NCBI GenBank assembly: GCA_016191555.1
Contig: JACPVX010000061.1
Span: forward strand, 1 to 46,322
Length of the DNA: 46,322 bases
From: Bacteroidota bacterium
GTDB taxonomy: Bacteria > Bacteroidota > Bacteroidia > Cytophagales > Cyclobacteriaceae
Reading direction: 5' to 3'
Under the pieces are notes generated by a model, which ran no database searches, had not been told where the DNA came from, and worked only from the letters and a program-made list of their open reading frames with translations. Positions 33,782 to 42,195 of the stretch are shown here, piece after piece (positions within the stretch are counted from its first letter, which is position 1; every line of letters begins with the position of its first letter). Position numbers and translations under genes: made by a program.

Positions 33782-33882
33782 CCTAATTATATTTAGGATT
33801 AATCCAACCCAGATATTCCCATAAATATCTTATAATCAGGCAATAGAGTGTCTGCTTTTGCAATACCTAATTATATTTAGGA
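33782..33882. repeat. Twin 17-bp palindrome CCTAATTATATTTAGGA
   Basis: Identical copies at 33782-33798 and 33866-33882, 84 bp apart. Each is itself an inverted repeat (CCTAA / TTAGG). Between them is AGATATT-cccata-AATATCT. It could be a pair of operator sites or the ends of a lost element. Confidence 0.5.
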
Positions 33883-34099
33883 CTCACACCCTCCGGTTTT
33901 GACAAGAAAGAAATGGAGATCGGGCACAAAAAAATGGTGGACAGGCTTAGTAAAGTCGTGGTGGGGCAATGTCAACTCTTGAACAGGCGATGTAACCTCT
34001 TGAACAGCCATTGTAAGCTCTTGTTTTAGACAATGTTGCCTTCTGTAGAGGCCATGCCACCCCAAAAAAGGCCCTGTTTTCTCGTGTAGAGGCTCAGAA

Positions 34100-34435
34100 A
34101 AAGTGTGAATTGCCTCCGTAGATTTGAGAAATGGCTCCGTAGAAATGAATAATGGCTCCGTAGAAATGAATAATGGCTCCGTAGAAATGAAAAATGCCTC
34201 CGTAGAAATGAAAAATGCCTCCGTAGAAATGAAAAATGGCTCCGTAGATTTGAGAAATGGCTCCGTAGAAATGAAAAATGCCTCCGTAGAAATGAGAAAT
34301 GGCTCCGTAGATTTGAGAATTGGCTCCGTAGAAATGAAAAATGGCTCCGTAGAAATGAGAAATGGCTCCGTAGAAATGAAAAATGGCTCCGTAGACTTGA
34401 GAATTGCCTCCGTAGATTTGAAAATTGCCTCCGTC
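34100..34435. repeat. 21-bp tandem repeat, 16 units
   Basis: The word GSCTCCGT recurs 16 times at an exact 21-bp pitch between 34112 and 34434, with fillers such as AGAAATGAAAAATG and AGATTTGAGAAATG. Because 21 is a multiple of three, all frames stay open and encode heptads (STEPFFI on minus, MKNGSVE on plus). Degenerate 21-mers continue left to about 33940, and a 186-codon minus frame spans both parts (33877-34437). Whether it is translated cannot be told. Confidence 0.8.
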
Positions 34436-34638
34436 ACCCCGTGCTGAGCGTCTGTTCAACGAACCGTGTCGAAATAGACCCCCTGCAAAGCCAGCGTCAG
34501 CCCATTTTTGGGTTGTAACATAAATAGTATCAATAGATTACCTGCAAAAAAGCGGCCGCACCTCGTCTGTTTTCAGCGAGCCGTTGCCGATTTGATCGTT
34601 TACCGGAACGAATTTCGGTGTGGTGGCCCCATCTCGTC

Positions 34639-34659
34639 CCCCTCTCTTGCGGAGAGGGG
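34639..34659. repeat. REP-like palindrome CCCCTCTC / GAGAGGGG
   Basis: Eight-base arms at 34639-34646 and 34652-34659 with a TTGCG loop, followed by GTCAGGTCGGGGTGAGG. Common kind of dispersed palindrome; see 33640. Confidence 0.55.
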
Positions 34660-35023
34660 CTTACACAAACGTATCGCCACACCAGTCAGGTCGGGGTGAG
34701 GTTAAACCCGCCCGTTTCGCCACTCCGCAATCTACTATCGAAGCCCTCGGGGCAAGGATAGAAGTGGAAAGCCCACAGTAGCGGCCTCTTACGCCAGCGT
34801 GATCATGGCCGCTACGAGGACTTGTAACGAATAGCCTGCTTGCCGCCCAAAAGCATTAACTTTTAACTTATCCGTGCTGCCGTTTAACAATTAACCATTA
34901 ACGACTACCGGATAGGCGCTGCCGATTAACAATTAACCATTAACTACTAACTTTCAACTATTAACTTTTAACTTTAGACTAACCACTTTTAATTACATTG
35001 CATTACCCTAACCCGACACATAC

Positions 35024-36661
35024 ATGAAGATAAAAATTACCCTCCTGTGGCTCTTGAGTTTTTCACTCTGCCAGGCGCAACTGTCGCCCGCCAAAATCGA
35101 CAAACTGAAAGCCGAAGTCGCTGCCGAAGTGGAGAAAAATGCCGCCCTCGGTCAGCAAATCAACGACATGCTCTTCAGCTTTGCCGAACTCGGCTTCCAG
35201 GAGAAAGAAACCTTCAACTATCTCACCACTTTACTCGAGAAAAACGGCTTCACCGTAGAGAAAGGTATAGCCGGTGTGCCCACCGCATGGATCGCCAAGT
35301 GGGGCAACGGCAAACCCGTGATTGCCTTGGGCTCGGACGTGGACTGTATTCCGAAAGCTTCGCAGAAACCGGGCGTGGCGTATCATGATCCGATCGTGGA
35401 AGGTGCCCCCGGTCATGGTGAAGGTCACAACTCCGGACAAGCACTCAACATTATCTCCGCACTGGCGCTCAAGAAAATCATGGAGCGCGACAAGATGCCG
35501 GGCACCCTCGTATTATGGCCCGGAATTGCCGAAGAGTTGGTAGGAACCAAAGCGTATTATGTGCGTGCGGGCTACTTCAAAGATGTGGACGCGTGCATCT
35601 TTACGCACGTGGGCGACAACCTCAAAGTTTCGTATGGCGATAATGGATATAACGGTCTCGTATCGGTCAAATTTAATTTCGAAGGTCAGGCTGCGCATGC
35701 GGCCGGTGCCCCTTGGCGGGGACGCAGTGCCCTCGATGCCGTGGAGTTGATGAACATCGGCTGGAACTACAGACGTGAACACTTAGAGTTAACACATCGC
35801 TCGCACTATGTCATCCCTGACGGAGGCGATCAACCCAATGTGGTGCCTTCCAAAGCATCGGTGTGGTATTACTTCCGCGAGCGCACGTACCCTGCCATCA
35901 AAGCGTTGTTCGACAAAGGCGTGAAGACTGCCGAAGGTGCCGCATTGATGACCGATACCAAATTTACCTATGAGATTTTAGGCTCCGCATGGCCGGGTCA
36001 CTTCAATAAGCCGATGGCCGAAGTGGCGTACAGCAACATTAAGAAGGTAGGATTGCCAAGCTGGTCGCCCGAAGATCAATTGCTGGCGAAGGCAACGCAG
36101 TTGGAGATGAAGTCTCCGAAGACAGAAGGACTGGCGATGAAGTTAGACACAATGGGCTTGCCAAGTTCAGTTGGGATGGTGAATGTAATGGGAAGACAAA
36201 TGATGTCGATGGGTGGTGGATCGGATGACATTGCGGATGTGTCGTGGACAGTCCCTACGATTGTGTTGAATTATCCTTCGAATATTCCGGGGCTGCCGGG
36301 TCACCATTGGTCGAACGCGATTACGATGGCAACACCCATTGCGCACAAGGGAATTGTCTATGGCGCAAAAGCAGAAGCGATGACGCTGGTGGATTTATTC
36401 ACCAAGCCGGAGTTGCTGAAGAAGGCGTGGGACTATTACAAAAACGAGCAGACCAAAGATCAGCAATACACTCCGCTGGTAGGAGAGAAGGACAACCCTG
36501 CTATTCAGTTGAACACGAAGATCATGCAAGAGTTTGCACCCAAGCTGCAACCGTTCTATTATGATCCGGCCAAGTACAAAACGTATCTCGAACAATTGAA
36601 CATTAAATATCCAACGCTGCGCCCCGATCAGGTAGAGGCCGTGAGTAAGTTAAAGAAGTAG
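35024..36661 (+). CDS. Secreted M20-family amidohydrolase (AbgB-like)
   Basis: A 545-residue protein. Signal peptide MKIKITLLWLLSFSLCQAQ. The metal-dependent M20 core is visible: LGSDVDCIP (about 102-110), the metal-ligand motif GHGEGHNSG (130-138), WPGIAEELVGTK with Glu-Glu at 170-171, His195 (FTHVGDN), and the dimerisation/lid segment with GQAAHAAGAPWRGRSALDAV. A terminal NYPSNIPGLPGHHWSNAIT block is typical of AbgB-type aminobenzoyl-glutamate or peptide hydrolases. Expected reaction: amide hydrolysis in the periplasm, exact substrate unknown. GC content is visibly higher than in the island to the left. It is followed after 2 bp by riboflavin synthase. Confidence 0.92.
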   Translation: MKIKITLLWLLSFSLCQAQLSPAKIDKLKAEVAAEVEKNAALGQQINDMLFSFAELGFQEKETFNYLTTLLEKNGFTVEKGIAGVPTAWIAKWGNGKPVIALGSDVDCIPKASQKPGVAYHDPIVEGAPGHGEGHNSGQALNIISALALKKIMERDKMPGTLVLWPGIAEELVGTKAYYVRAGYFKDVDACIFTHVGDNLKVSYGDNGYNGLVSVKFNFEGQAAHAAGAPWRGRSALDAVELMNIGWNYRREHLELTHRSHYVIPDGGDQPNVVPSKASVWYYFRERTYPAIKALFDKGVKTAEGAALMTDTKFTYEILGSAWPGHFNKPMAEVAYSNIKKVGLPSWSPEDQLLAKATQLEMKSPKTEGLAMKLDTMGLPSSVGMVNVMGRQMMSMGGGSDDIADVSWTVPTIVLNYPSNIPGLPGHHWSNAITMATPIAHKGIVYGAKAEAMTLVDLFTKPELLKKAWDYYKNEQTKDQQYTPLVGEKDNPAIQLNTKIMQEFAPKLQPFYYDPAKYKTYLEQLNIKYPTLRPDQVEAVSKLKK

Positions 36662-36663
36662 AC

Positions 36664-37251
36664 ATGTTTACAGGAATTATTGAGGCGATGGGCGAGGTGG
36701 TGTCCTTGCAGCAGGAGGGAACCAACACGCGCTTTAACATAGCGTGCGCGATGAGTGACGAATTGAAAGTCGATCAGAGTGTATCACACAACGGTGTGTG
36801 CCTTACCGTAGAGCGTGTAGGCGATGGCATACACAGTGTGGTAGCCATCGATGAAACATTATCGAAGTCCACCTTACGGGATTGGAAAGTGGGCACGCGT
36901 ATCAACATCGAGCGCTGCATGGTAGCCAATGGTCGCTTTGACGGACACATTGTGCAGGGGCATGTAGACCAGACAGGAGTGTGTAAGATGATCAAAGAAG
37001 AGAATGGCAGTTGGCTGTTCGACTTTGAATACGATGCGGCCATCGGAAACGTAACGGTAGAGAAAGGATCGATCGCTGTCAATGGCGTCAGCCTGACATG
37101 CTTCAACTCCAAAGCGAATGGCTTTCGCGTTGCGATCATTCCCTACACGTACGAACACACAAACTTCCATCAATTGAAGGCAGGCGATGCCGTTAATCTG
37201 GAGTTTGATATTATCGGCAAGTATGTAAAACGATTAGTAGGAAGAGGATGA
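36664..37251 (+). CDS. ribE: Riboflavin synthase, alpha chain
   Basis: A 195-residue protein, normal length for the family. MFTGIIEAMGEVVSLQQEG at the start and the two tandem barrels are visible: barrel 1 with SVSHNGVCLTVERVGDG and barrel 2 (from about residue 96) with GHIVQGHVDQTG and GSIAVNGVSLTCFNSK. The enzyme joins two molecules of 6,7-dimethyl-8-ribityllumazine to riboflavin and the pyrimidinedione in the cytoplasm. The 2-bp gap after the amidohydrolase suggests co-transcription, although the two functions are unrelated. No FMN riboswitch was recognised upstream. Confidence 0.95.
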   Translation: MFTGIIEAMGEVVSLQQEGTNTRFNIACAMSDELKVDQSVSHNGVCLTVERVGDGIHSVVAIDETLSKSTLRDWKVGTRINIERCMVANGRFDGHIVQGHVDQTGVCKMIKEENGSWLFDFEYDAAIGNVTVEKGSIAVNGVSLTCFNSKANGFRVAIIPYTYEHTNFHQLKAGDAVNLEFDIIGKYVKRLVGRG

Positions 37252-37419
37252 GCCTACACGCGCACTGCCACTTTCAACTTACAACCAACTGCTTGCAGCT
37301 TGCAGCCTGTAGCTTGCAGCTTAAAACGAGCCGCTTGTAACTTACAACCAACAACTTTTAACTTTTAACTTAGAACTTTCAACTTACAACCAACAACTTT
37401 CAACTTACACCCACTCCCT
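37252..37419. repeat. Spacer of CTTGCAGC and ACTTACAACC tandem words
   Basis: Words such as GCTTGCAGCTTGCAGCC and ACTTTTAACTTTTAACTTAG repeat across the gap. The same words recur at 38040-38095 (CTTGCAGCCTGTCGCCAGC). Low-complexity spacer DNA typical of this genome. Confidence 0.6.
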
Positions 37420-37923
37420 ATGTTAGACCAATTAATGAAGTTAGTAGAAGAGAATGCAGGCGATGCGATTATCAATAACCCTGCTATTCCCAACCAACAC
37501 AACAACGCAGCGATCAAAGATGTAGCCTCACAAATCTTTAGCGGTTTGCAAAGTCAGGCTTCCGGTGGCAATTTGCAGCAGATGGTGTCGATGTTTCAAA
37601 ATGGCGGAGGCAGTTCGCTGTCCAACAACCCGATGGTGTCCAACATCATTTCGCAGGTAGCCGGAAACTTCGCTTCTAAATTCGGTGTATCGCCACAAGT
37701 AGCGCAAGGCATCGCTTCTTCATTGTTACCGACTGTGATGAATCAATTGATTTCCAAAACCAACGACCCCAACGACAGCAGCTTTGACTTAGGTAGCATT
37801 TTAAAATCCACTACCGGCAACAGCGGCTTGGATGTGGGAAGCATCTTAGGTCAAATGACCGGAGGCGGCAACAACAACCCACTCGGCAACATCGGAGGGA
37901 TGTTGGGTGGATTGTTTAAGTAA
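37420..37923 (+). CDS. DUF937-family protein
   Basis: A 167-residue soluble protein. Helical N-terminal half (MLDQLMKLVEENAGDAIINN), then Ala/Gly/Asn-rich NLQQMVSMFQNGGGSSLSNN and VAQGIASSLLPTVMNQLISK. The C-terminal tail is low-complexity (NNNPLGNIGGMLGGLFK). This matches the DUF937 (YidB-like) group, whose function is unknown. It carries no signal peptide. The preceding low-complexity spacer shows no clear promoter. Confidence 0.82.
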   Translation: MLDQLMKLVEENAGDAIINNPAIPNQHNNAAIKDVASQIFSGLQSQASGGNLQQMVSMFQNGGGSSLSNNPMVSNIISQVAGNFASKFGVSPQVAQGIASSLLPTVMNQLISKTNDPNDSSFDLGSILKSTTGNSGLDVGSILGQMTGGGNNNPLGNIGGMLGGLFK

Positions 37924-37957
37924 AATTGATCAGACGTTTTACACCCTTGTCTTGCAG

Positions 37958-38007
37958 GGGCACGAGGCATCTTTGATAAAAATACTTTTGAGAAGATTCC
38001 TCGTCCC
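37958..38007. repeat. REP-like hairpin after the DUF937 gene
   Basis: GGGCACGAGGCATCTT (37958-37973) faces AAGATTCCTCGTCCC (37993-38007): the arms pair with one gap and one mismatch. Between two convergent genes it could also act as a transcription barrier, although there is no U-tract. Confidence 0.6.
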
Positions 38008-38090
38008 TCGCACTGACAGCGTGGTGTTTTAGGCGTGACGCTTGTAATCTACAACCCACTGCTTGCAGCCTGTCGCCAGCAGCTTGCAGC

Positions 38091-38660
38091 TTACTTAGAA
38101 GCCTCTTGCTTCCTCTTCACTCGCACATACAACCTGAATACCAACCAACCCGTCAGCAGTCCGATCAGTGTCCCCACAATAATATCACCGGGATAGTGTA
38201 CTCCTAAATAGATGCGCGAGTAACTCATCACAGCCGGCCAGATAAACAGCAAAGCTGCCCAGCGATAATGCTGTCGCAGTACCAACCATAAGAACATCGT
38301 CACGCCAAACGTGTTGGCCGCATGGCTTGACGCGAATCCATACAAGCCACCGAAGTAGTTATTCACATGATGTACCAGTCCCTGCAACGAAGGTTCATGT
38401 GAGGGGCGCAGCCGCGCGAAGAACGGCTTCATAAACGTAGTCGTGATCTGATCCGTAATCACAATCGACAAGATAATTCCCGCTGCAATCCACAGCGATT
38501 CCTTTTTATAGTTCTTATACACCAGATAGCCCGTCAGCAAATACAAAGGCAACCACGCACGTCCATCCGTCAGGACGTACATAATAGGATCCATGAAGGG
38601 CGAGTGCAGTCCATTGAGGAAAAGAAACAGTTCACGGTCCAGTTCGAGCAGTTGATCCAT
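38091..38660 (-). CDS. PAP2-family phosphatase
   Basis: A 189-residue membrane protein. The three signature motifs are present: KPFFARLRP (K78, R85, P86), SSHA at 111-114 (the usual PSGH-type motif, His113), and SRIYLGVHYPGD (S148, R149, H155, D159). Six hydrophobic spans fit the family. It hydrolyses lipid phosphates such as undecaprenyl or phosphatidylglycerol phosphate at the outer face of the inner membrane; which substrate is unknown. It directly abuts the sensor-kinase gene upstream with no gap (TAA then ATG), so they are co-transcribed. Confidence 0.9.
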   Translation of the reverse strand: MDQLLELDRELFLFLNGLHSPFMDPIMYVLTDGRAWLPLYLLTGYLVYKNYKKESLWIAAGIILSIVITDQITTTFMKPFFARLRPSHEPSLQGLVHHVNNYFGGLYGFASSHAANTFGVTMFLWLVLRQHYRWAALLFIWPAVMSYSRIYLGVHYPGDIIVGTLIGLLTGWLVFRLYVRVKRKQEASK

Positions 38661-40631
38661 TTAGTTAGTAGCAGTAAGTTCAAATGATTGGCGAACCCAC
38701 TCATTGGCAGTCGTTCGGTTCTCAAAAAATTGGATGTTGATGCCCAGGCCAATGGCAGCGGCTTTGATACGATCCGGATACTCAGCCGAATGTTGTTGTG
38801 GGTTGTAGATAATCGCCACTTGCACCAGTCCATTTTTGTTGGCCTCCGGAAAAATCGTTTGTAACATCCATCGCTGGTCGTCCACCGACACCGTTCCTTG
38901 CAATCGCAAATCCGAAATCCAGTAAGGCGTGTGATACATCTTCACAATGTCTACGCACTGACTAAATAACGTGCGGTATTGCTCGCTGGTGATTTGTTTC
39001 TTCCACACAATGCCCGCACAATTCAGCGCTGCATTGTAGAAGATCGACCCATAATCCCTATCAAAAACCAGTTGCTCTTCTATTTCACTCAAGATCGGTA
39101 AGTTCACATAAAAGGTCGTACCCTTATCCAACTCACTCTCCACCCGAATCGAGCCTCCGATCGCTTCTATTTGCGATTTCACGAGATATAATCCCATACC
39201 CTTGCCTTCGGTGTGCGTGTGAAAGCGCCTGTATAGTTTGAACAAATCGTTTTCAAACAAACTCAGATTGATTCCCAACCCGTTGTCCGTTACTTGTAAG
39301 ATAATATGATCGTTTACTAAAGAAGTCGCGACCGTCAGTCGCAGGGGCCGCTCGGGCGAACGATACTTCATCGCGTTGCTGGCCAGGTTGTATAAAATAC
39401 TTTGCACAATGGGCTTCACCGTATAGATAATCGGAGCCTGCTGAAAGTCCGATTGAATTTTCATATCCGGAGTGACAAAGCCCAACAGCGATGATTTCAC
39501 AATATCCCACTCATCCTGAAAGGAAACCTTCTCGCGTATTTTATAAATCTCGTTACGGATGTCGATAATCTTGTTCAGGTCTTTGATAATGCCGTCAAAC
39601 TCCAAAGCCGATTGGCGAATCATGGTGATTAACTGCAACTGCGAAGCCGAAAGATGCTGGTCTTCCTTCGACATTAAATCCGTCAGCCCCAGCAGGCGCG
39701 CAATAGGTCCGCGTAGGTTGTGTGAGATCGTGTATGAAAACTGACGCAGCTCATTGTTGTATTTAGTCAGCTCCTGATTGGTGCCCAGCAGTTGTTGGTT
39801 TTTATTGGTCAGCTCGGTTTCTAAATCCTGATTCAGGCCAAACAACTGTGTCTTTTGCAATTCAATGATCTTCACCGCTTCCACCAACTGTTCCTGATTG
39901 GTAATGAGCTCTTCAGTTTGCGTTTGTATCTCATTGTTTTGCGCTTCAATCTCCTGATGTTGCTCATGTAACAGCAGGTTGGTGTCGCTGAGCTGAGTAA
40001 TCAGCGCTTCGTTCTGTTGCGCTGTTTTTTCTTGCTGTGATTTGATAAAGATAAATCCGGTAACGATAAAAGAATACGCCATCAGCGGATAAAAATTAGC
40101 AATGAAGTAATAATCGCGGGTAGCAGGTACCAGATCATAGTATCCGATGTGAAGAAAATTATGAAGCGGATCGAATAGACACAGACCCAAAAAGGAAAAT
40201 GATATGCCCGTCAGTAGCAGTCGCTTTTCCGCTATGCGAAACGTGGTAATCGGAATGATAACCGAGGCCACCAGAAAGAAACGGATGTCAAAGAAGTTCG
40301 ATGGCGTAATGTGCTTGCCCAATAAGGTCTTACCCAGAATGGATATGCCAAGAACCGCGCACACAAAAACGGCACACAACACCAATCGGCTCACGGAATA
40401 ATAGCCCAGGTAGTTGAACACAATCGGTACTAACGAGATGACCCCTGCCGCAAGCAGAAACGAACTGAGTAGGTATTGCTGATAGTAGATTAAAAAGGCA
40501 GCGCCAATCACAAAAGCCAAAGAGAAAAGCGACAGTGCATAGTAGTTGGAAACGATGATCGTCTGCTGGTCAGTCATCGATTGACTGGCTCGCGTTCCGG
40601 TGGCTGTTACTTTTTTAAGGATGGAGTACAT
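38661..40631 (-). CDS. Membrane histidine kinase with a C-terminal STAS-like domain
   Basis: A 656-residue protein. Six or seven TMs lie at about 29-195. A long coiled coil (200-290, rich in Gln/Glu, QTQTEELITNQEQL) precedes the DHp region, FSYTISHNLRGPIARLLG with His304. The HATPase core shows an N box (LYNLASNAMKYRS), the G1 box DNGLG (449-453) and the G2 box GKGMGLYLVK (477-486). The last 130 residues (522-650: AGIVWKKQITSEQYRTLFSQ, then WISDLRLQGTVSVDDQRWML and VAIIYNP) look like a SpoIIAA/STAS-like domain. An alternative start is Met19 (40577). It abuts the PAP2 gene downstream. The response regulator is not in the window. Confidence 0.9.
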   Translation of the reverse strand: MYSILKKVTATGTRASQSMTDQQTIIVSNYYALSLFSLAFVIGAAFLIYYQQYLLSSFLLAAGVISLVPIVFNYLGYYSVSRLVLCAVFVCAVLGISILGKTLLGKHITPSNFFDIRFFLVASVIIPITTFRIAEKRLLLTGISFSFLGLCLFDPLHNFLHIGYYDLVPATRDYYFIANFYPLMAYSFIVTGFIFIKSQQEKTAQQNEALITQLSDTNLLLHEQHQEIEAQNNEIQTQTEELITNQEQLVEAVKIIELQKTQLFGLNQDLETELTNKNQQLLGTNQELTKYNNELRQFSYTISHNLRGPIARLLGLTDLMSKEDQHLSASQLQLITMIRQSALEFDGIIKDLNKIIDIRNEIYKIREKVSFQDEWDIVKSSLLGFVTPDMKIQSDFQQAPIIYTVKPIVQSILYNLASNAMKYRSPERPLRLTVATSLVNDHIILQVTDNGLGINLSLFENDLFKLYRRFHTHTEGKGMGLYLVKSQIEAIGGSIRVESELDKGTTFYVNLPILSEIEEQLVFDRDYGSIFYNAALNCAGIVWKKQITSEQYRTLFSQCVDIVKMYHTPYWISDLRLQGTVSVDDQRWMLQTIFPEANKNGLVQVAIIYNPQQHSAEYPDRIKAAAIGLGINIQFFENRTTANEWVRQSFELTATN

Positions 40632-40692
40632 CAGTAATGTAAAGATAAACTATATTTAAAACTGTTTAGAATGGTTTTTAATCTCCCTGGTA
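40632..40692. promoter_or_regulatory. Short divergent promoter region
   Basis: Only 61 bp separate the two divergent starts. An AT-rich core (ACTATATTTAAAACTG, about 40651-40666) could hold -7 boxes for either side, but no full TTTG / TAnnTTTG pair is seen. Confidence 0.4.
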
Positions 40693-42174
40693 ATGGAAAA
40701 GTACGATTTGGTAGTAATAGGCGCGGGCCCTTCCGGCTATGCCGCAGCCATGCGCGCCCTCGATTTCAAGAAGAAAGTATTGCTCATTGAGAAGAACAAG
40801 GTAGGCGGTGCCGGTGTCACCAACGGGGCGCTGTCGTCCAAGACGTGGTGGGAGTTGTCCCGCGAGGCTTCCGCCTTCCGCAAGTCATTGAAACGCTACA
40901 ACATACAAGCGCCAAGCATCAGCTATAGTGAAATTCAAACAGAGGTGCGCAAAGCCGTGCATGAGCGCAAGTCCATGCTCGAAGATCATATGACGCAGCT
41001 GGCCGACTCGCCTTATGCGAACCTGTTGAAGTTCAAAGTAGGCGAAGCCCGCCTCATTACCCCCCATGAAATTGAGATTTTAACCGGTGCACATAAAGAA
41101 ATAGTCCAGGCCGACTATGTGATTCTGGCTACCGGCAGCCGCCCGCGCTATCTGCCCGAGCTTCCCATCGATGAAAAGTTGGTGATGACCAGCGAGGGCA
41201 TCGAAAACATGACCGACTTCCCCGAAAGTATGGTGATCGTAGGAGCGGGGGTGATTGGTTGCGAGTATGCTACCATCTTCAGCGGCTTTGGTAAAACGAA
41301 AGTCAACTTAATTGACAAAGGCGATCGCATTCTTCCCTTTGAGGATAAAGATGTGGTGGAGATCATCGAGCGCAACATGGAAAACAATGGCGTTCTCATC
41401 CATCGCAATTCCAGATTGGTGAATATGCGCATCTTAAATGGCCGGGTAGAATACGAATTGGAATATACCGATGGCAGCCGCGAAACATTCAATGTCGAAA
41501 AAGCATTGGTGTCAGTCGGTCGCGTGGCCAACCTCGAAGATTTGTGGAGTGACAAAGTGGGCATCGACATTACCAAGCGCGGCATTCACAATAACGATAC
41601 GCAAACCAACGTACCCAACATCTTTGCCGTAGGTGATTTGACCGCTGATATCTCGTTGGTGAACGTAGGCGAGTTGGAAGGACGCTATGCCGTTGAGCGC
41701 ATCTTCGGCAAACCCGATCGCAAGTTGGTATATGAAAATATCAGCACGATTATGTTCTTAAGTCCCGAGGTAGCAGGAGTGGGGCTCAACGAAACACAGG
41801 CCAAAGAGAAGGGTATTAACTATAAGGTGGTGACATTAGAGTATAGCACCATCCCACGTGCCATTGCCAAACGCAATACACAGGGGTTCATCAAGTTATT
41901 GGTAACAGACGATGAGCATATGAAGATATTGGGAATGAAAGTAGTGGGCAACCACGCCAGCAGTGCCATTCAGGCGGTGGCTGTTTTGATTTCCATGGAC
42001 AAAGGCATCGAAGAGTTGGCGGAATGTGTGCATCCACACCCCAGCATCACCGAAGGCATTCAGGAATGTGTGCGTATGTTGATGGGCAAATCGTTGTTCA
42101 AGCCCACCGCTTTGCGCGAACGCATCTCATGCCGCAGGTTCAGCAACGGTACGTACGAAGACATTATCTTTTAA
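40693..42174 (+). CDS. FAD-dependent pyridine-nucleotide oxidoreductase lacking the redox cysteines
   Basis: A 493-residue protein of the dihydrolipoamide-dehydrogenase / transhydrogenase fold. FAD motif VVIGAGPSGYAAAM (8-20), NAD(P) motif VIVGAGVIGCEYATIFSG, second FAD motif NIFAVGDLT. The segment that normally reads GGxCxNxGCxPSK here reads GGAGVTNGALSSK (38-50): both Cys are replaced (Gly41, Ala46). The C-terminal HPHPSITEG (His447, His449) of the catalytic His-Glu pair is kept. It therefore cannot be a disulfide reductase; a quinone/transhydrogenase-type NAD(P)H oxidase is possible. It is divergent from the kinase. Confidence 0.92.
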   Translation: MEKYDLVVIGAGPSGYAAAMRALDFKKKVLLIEKNKVGGAGVTNGALSSKTWWELSREASAFRKSLKRYNIQAPSISYSEIQTEVRKAVHERKSMLEDHMTQLADSPYANLLKFKVGEARLITPHEIEILTGAHKEIVQADYVILATGSRPRYLPELPIDEKLVMTSEGIENMTDFPESMVIVGAGVIGCEYATIFSGFGKTKVNLIDKGDRILPFEDKDVVEIIERNMENNGVLIHRNSRLVNMRILNGRVEYELEYTDGSRETFNVEKALVSVGRVANLEDLWSDKVGIDITKRGIHNNDTQTNVPNIFAVGDLTADISLVNVGELEGRYAVERIFGKPDRKLVYENISTIMFLSPEVAGVGLNETQAKEKGINYKVVTLEYSTIPRAIAKRNTQGFIKLLVTDDEHMKILGMKVVGNHASSAIQAVAVLISMDKGIEELAECVHPHPSITEGIQECVRMLMGKSLFKPTALRERISCRRFSNGTYEDIIF

Positions 42175-42195
42175 AACCTAGGATTGTAGTTCCCC

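Larger units (their letters stand above)
33396..35023. other. 1.6-kb gene-free region filled with repeats
   Basis: Contains a GCGCAAGTC hairpin, several REP-like palindromes, twin 17-bp palindromes, a 21-bp tandem repeat and AT-rich ATTAAC tandems; these are listed separately. Reading frames across the tandem repeat exist on both strands, but are a by-product of the 21-bp unit. It separates the AT-rich island from GC-richer core genes. Confidence 0.6.

Noticed and set aside
34100..34435. CRISPR array
   Set aside because: Units are contiguous 21-bp copies with no unique spacers, and no cas gene is nearby.
33877..34459. Three overlapping long frames with heptad repeats on both strands
   Set aside because: They follow from a 21-bp tandem unit without stops. 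Kept as a repeat, not as genes; coding status is open.
34508..34699. Plus-strand frame of 63 codons
   Set aside because: Sits over a REP-like palindrome in non-coding DNA, with no start context or protein-like composition.
35231..36595. Several frames antisense or out of phase to the M20 gene
   Set aside because: Shadows of a GC-rich coding gene.
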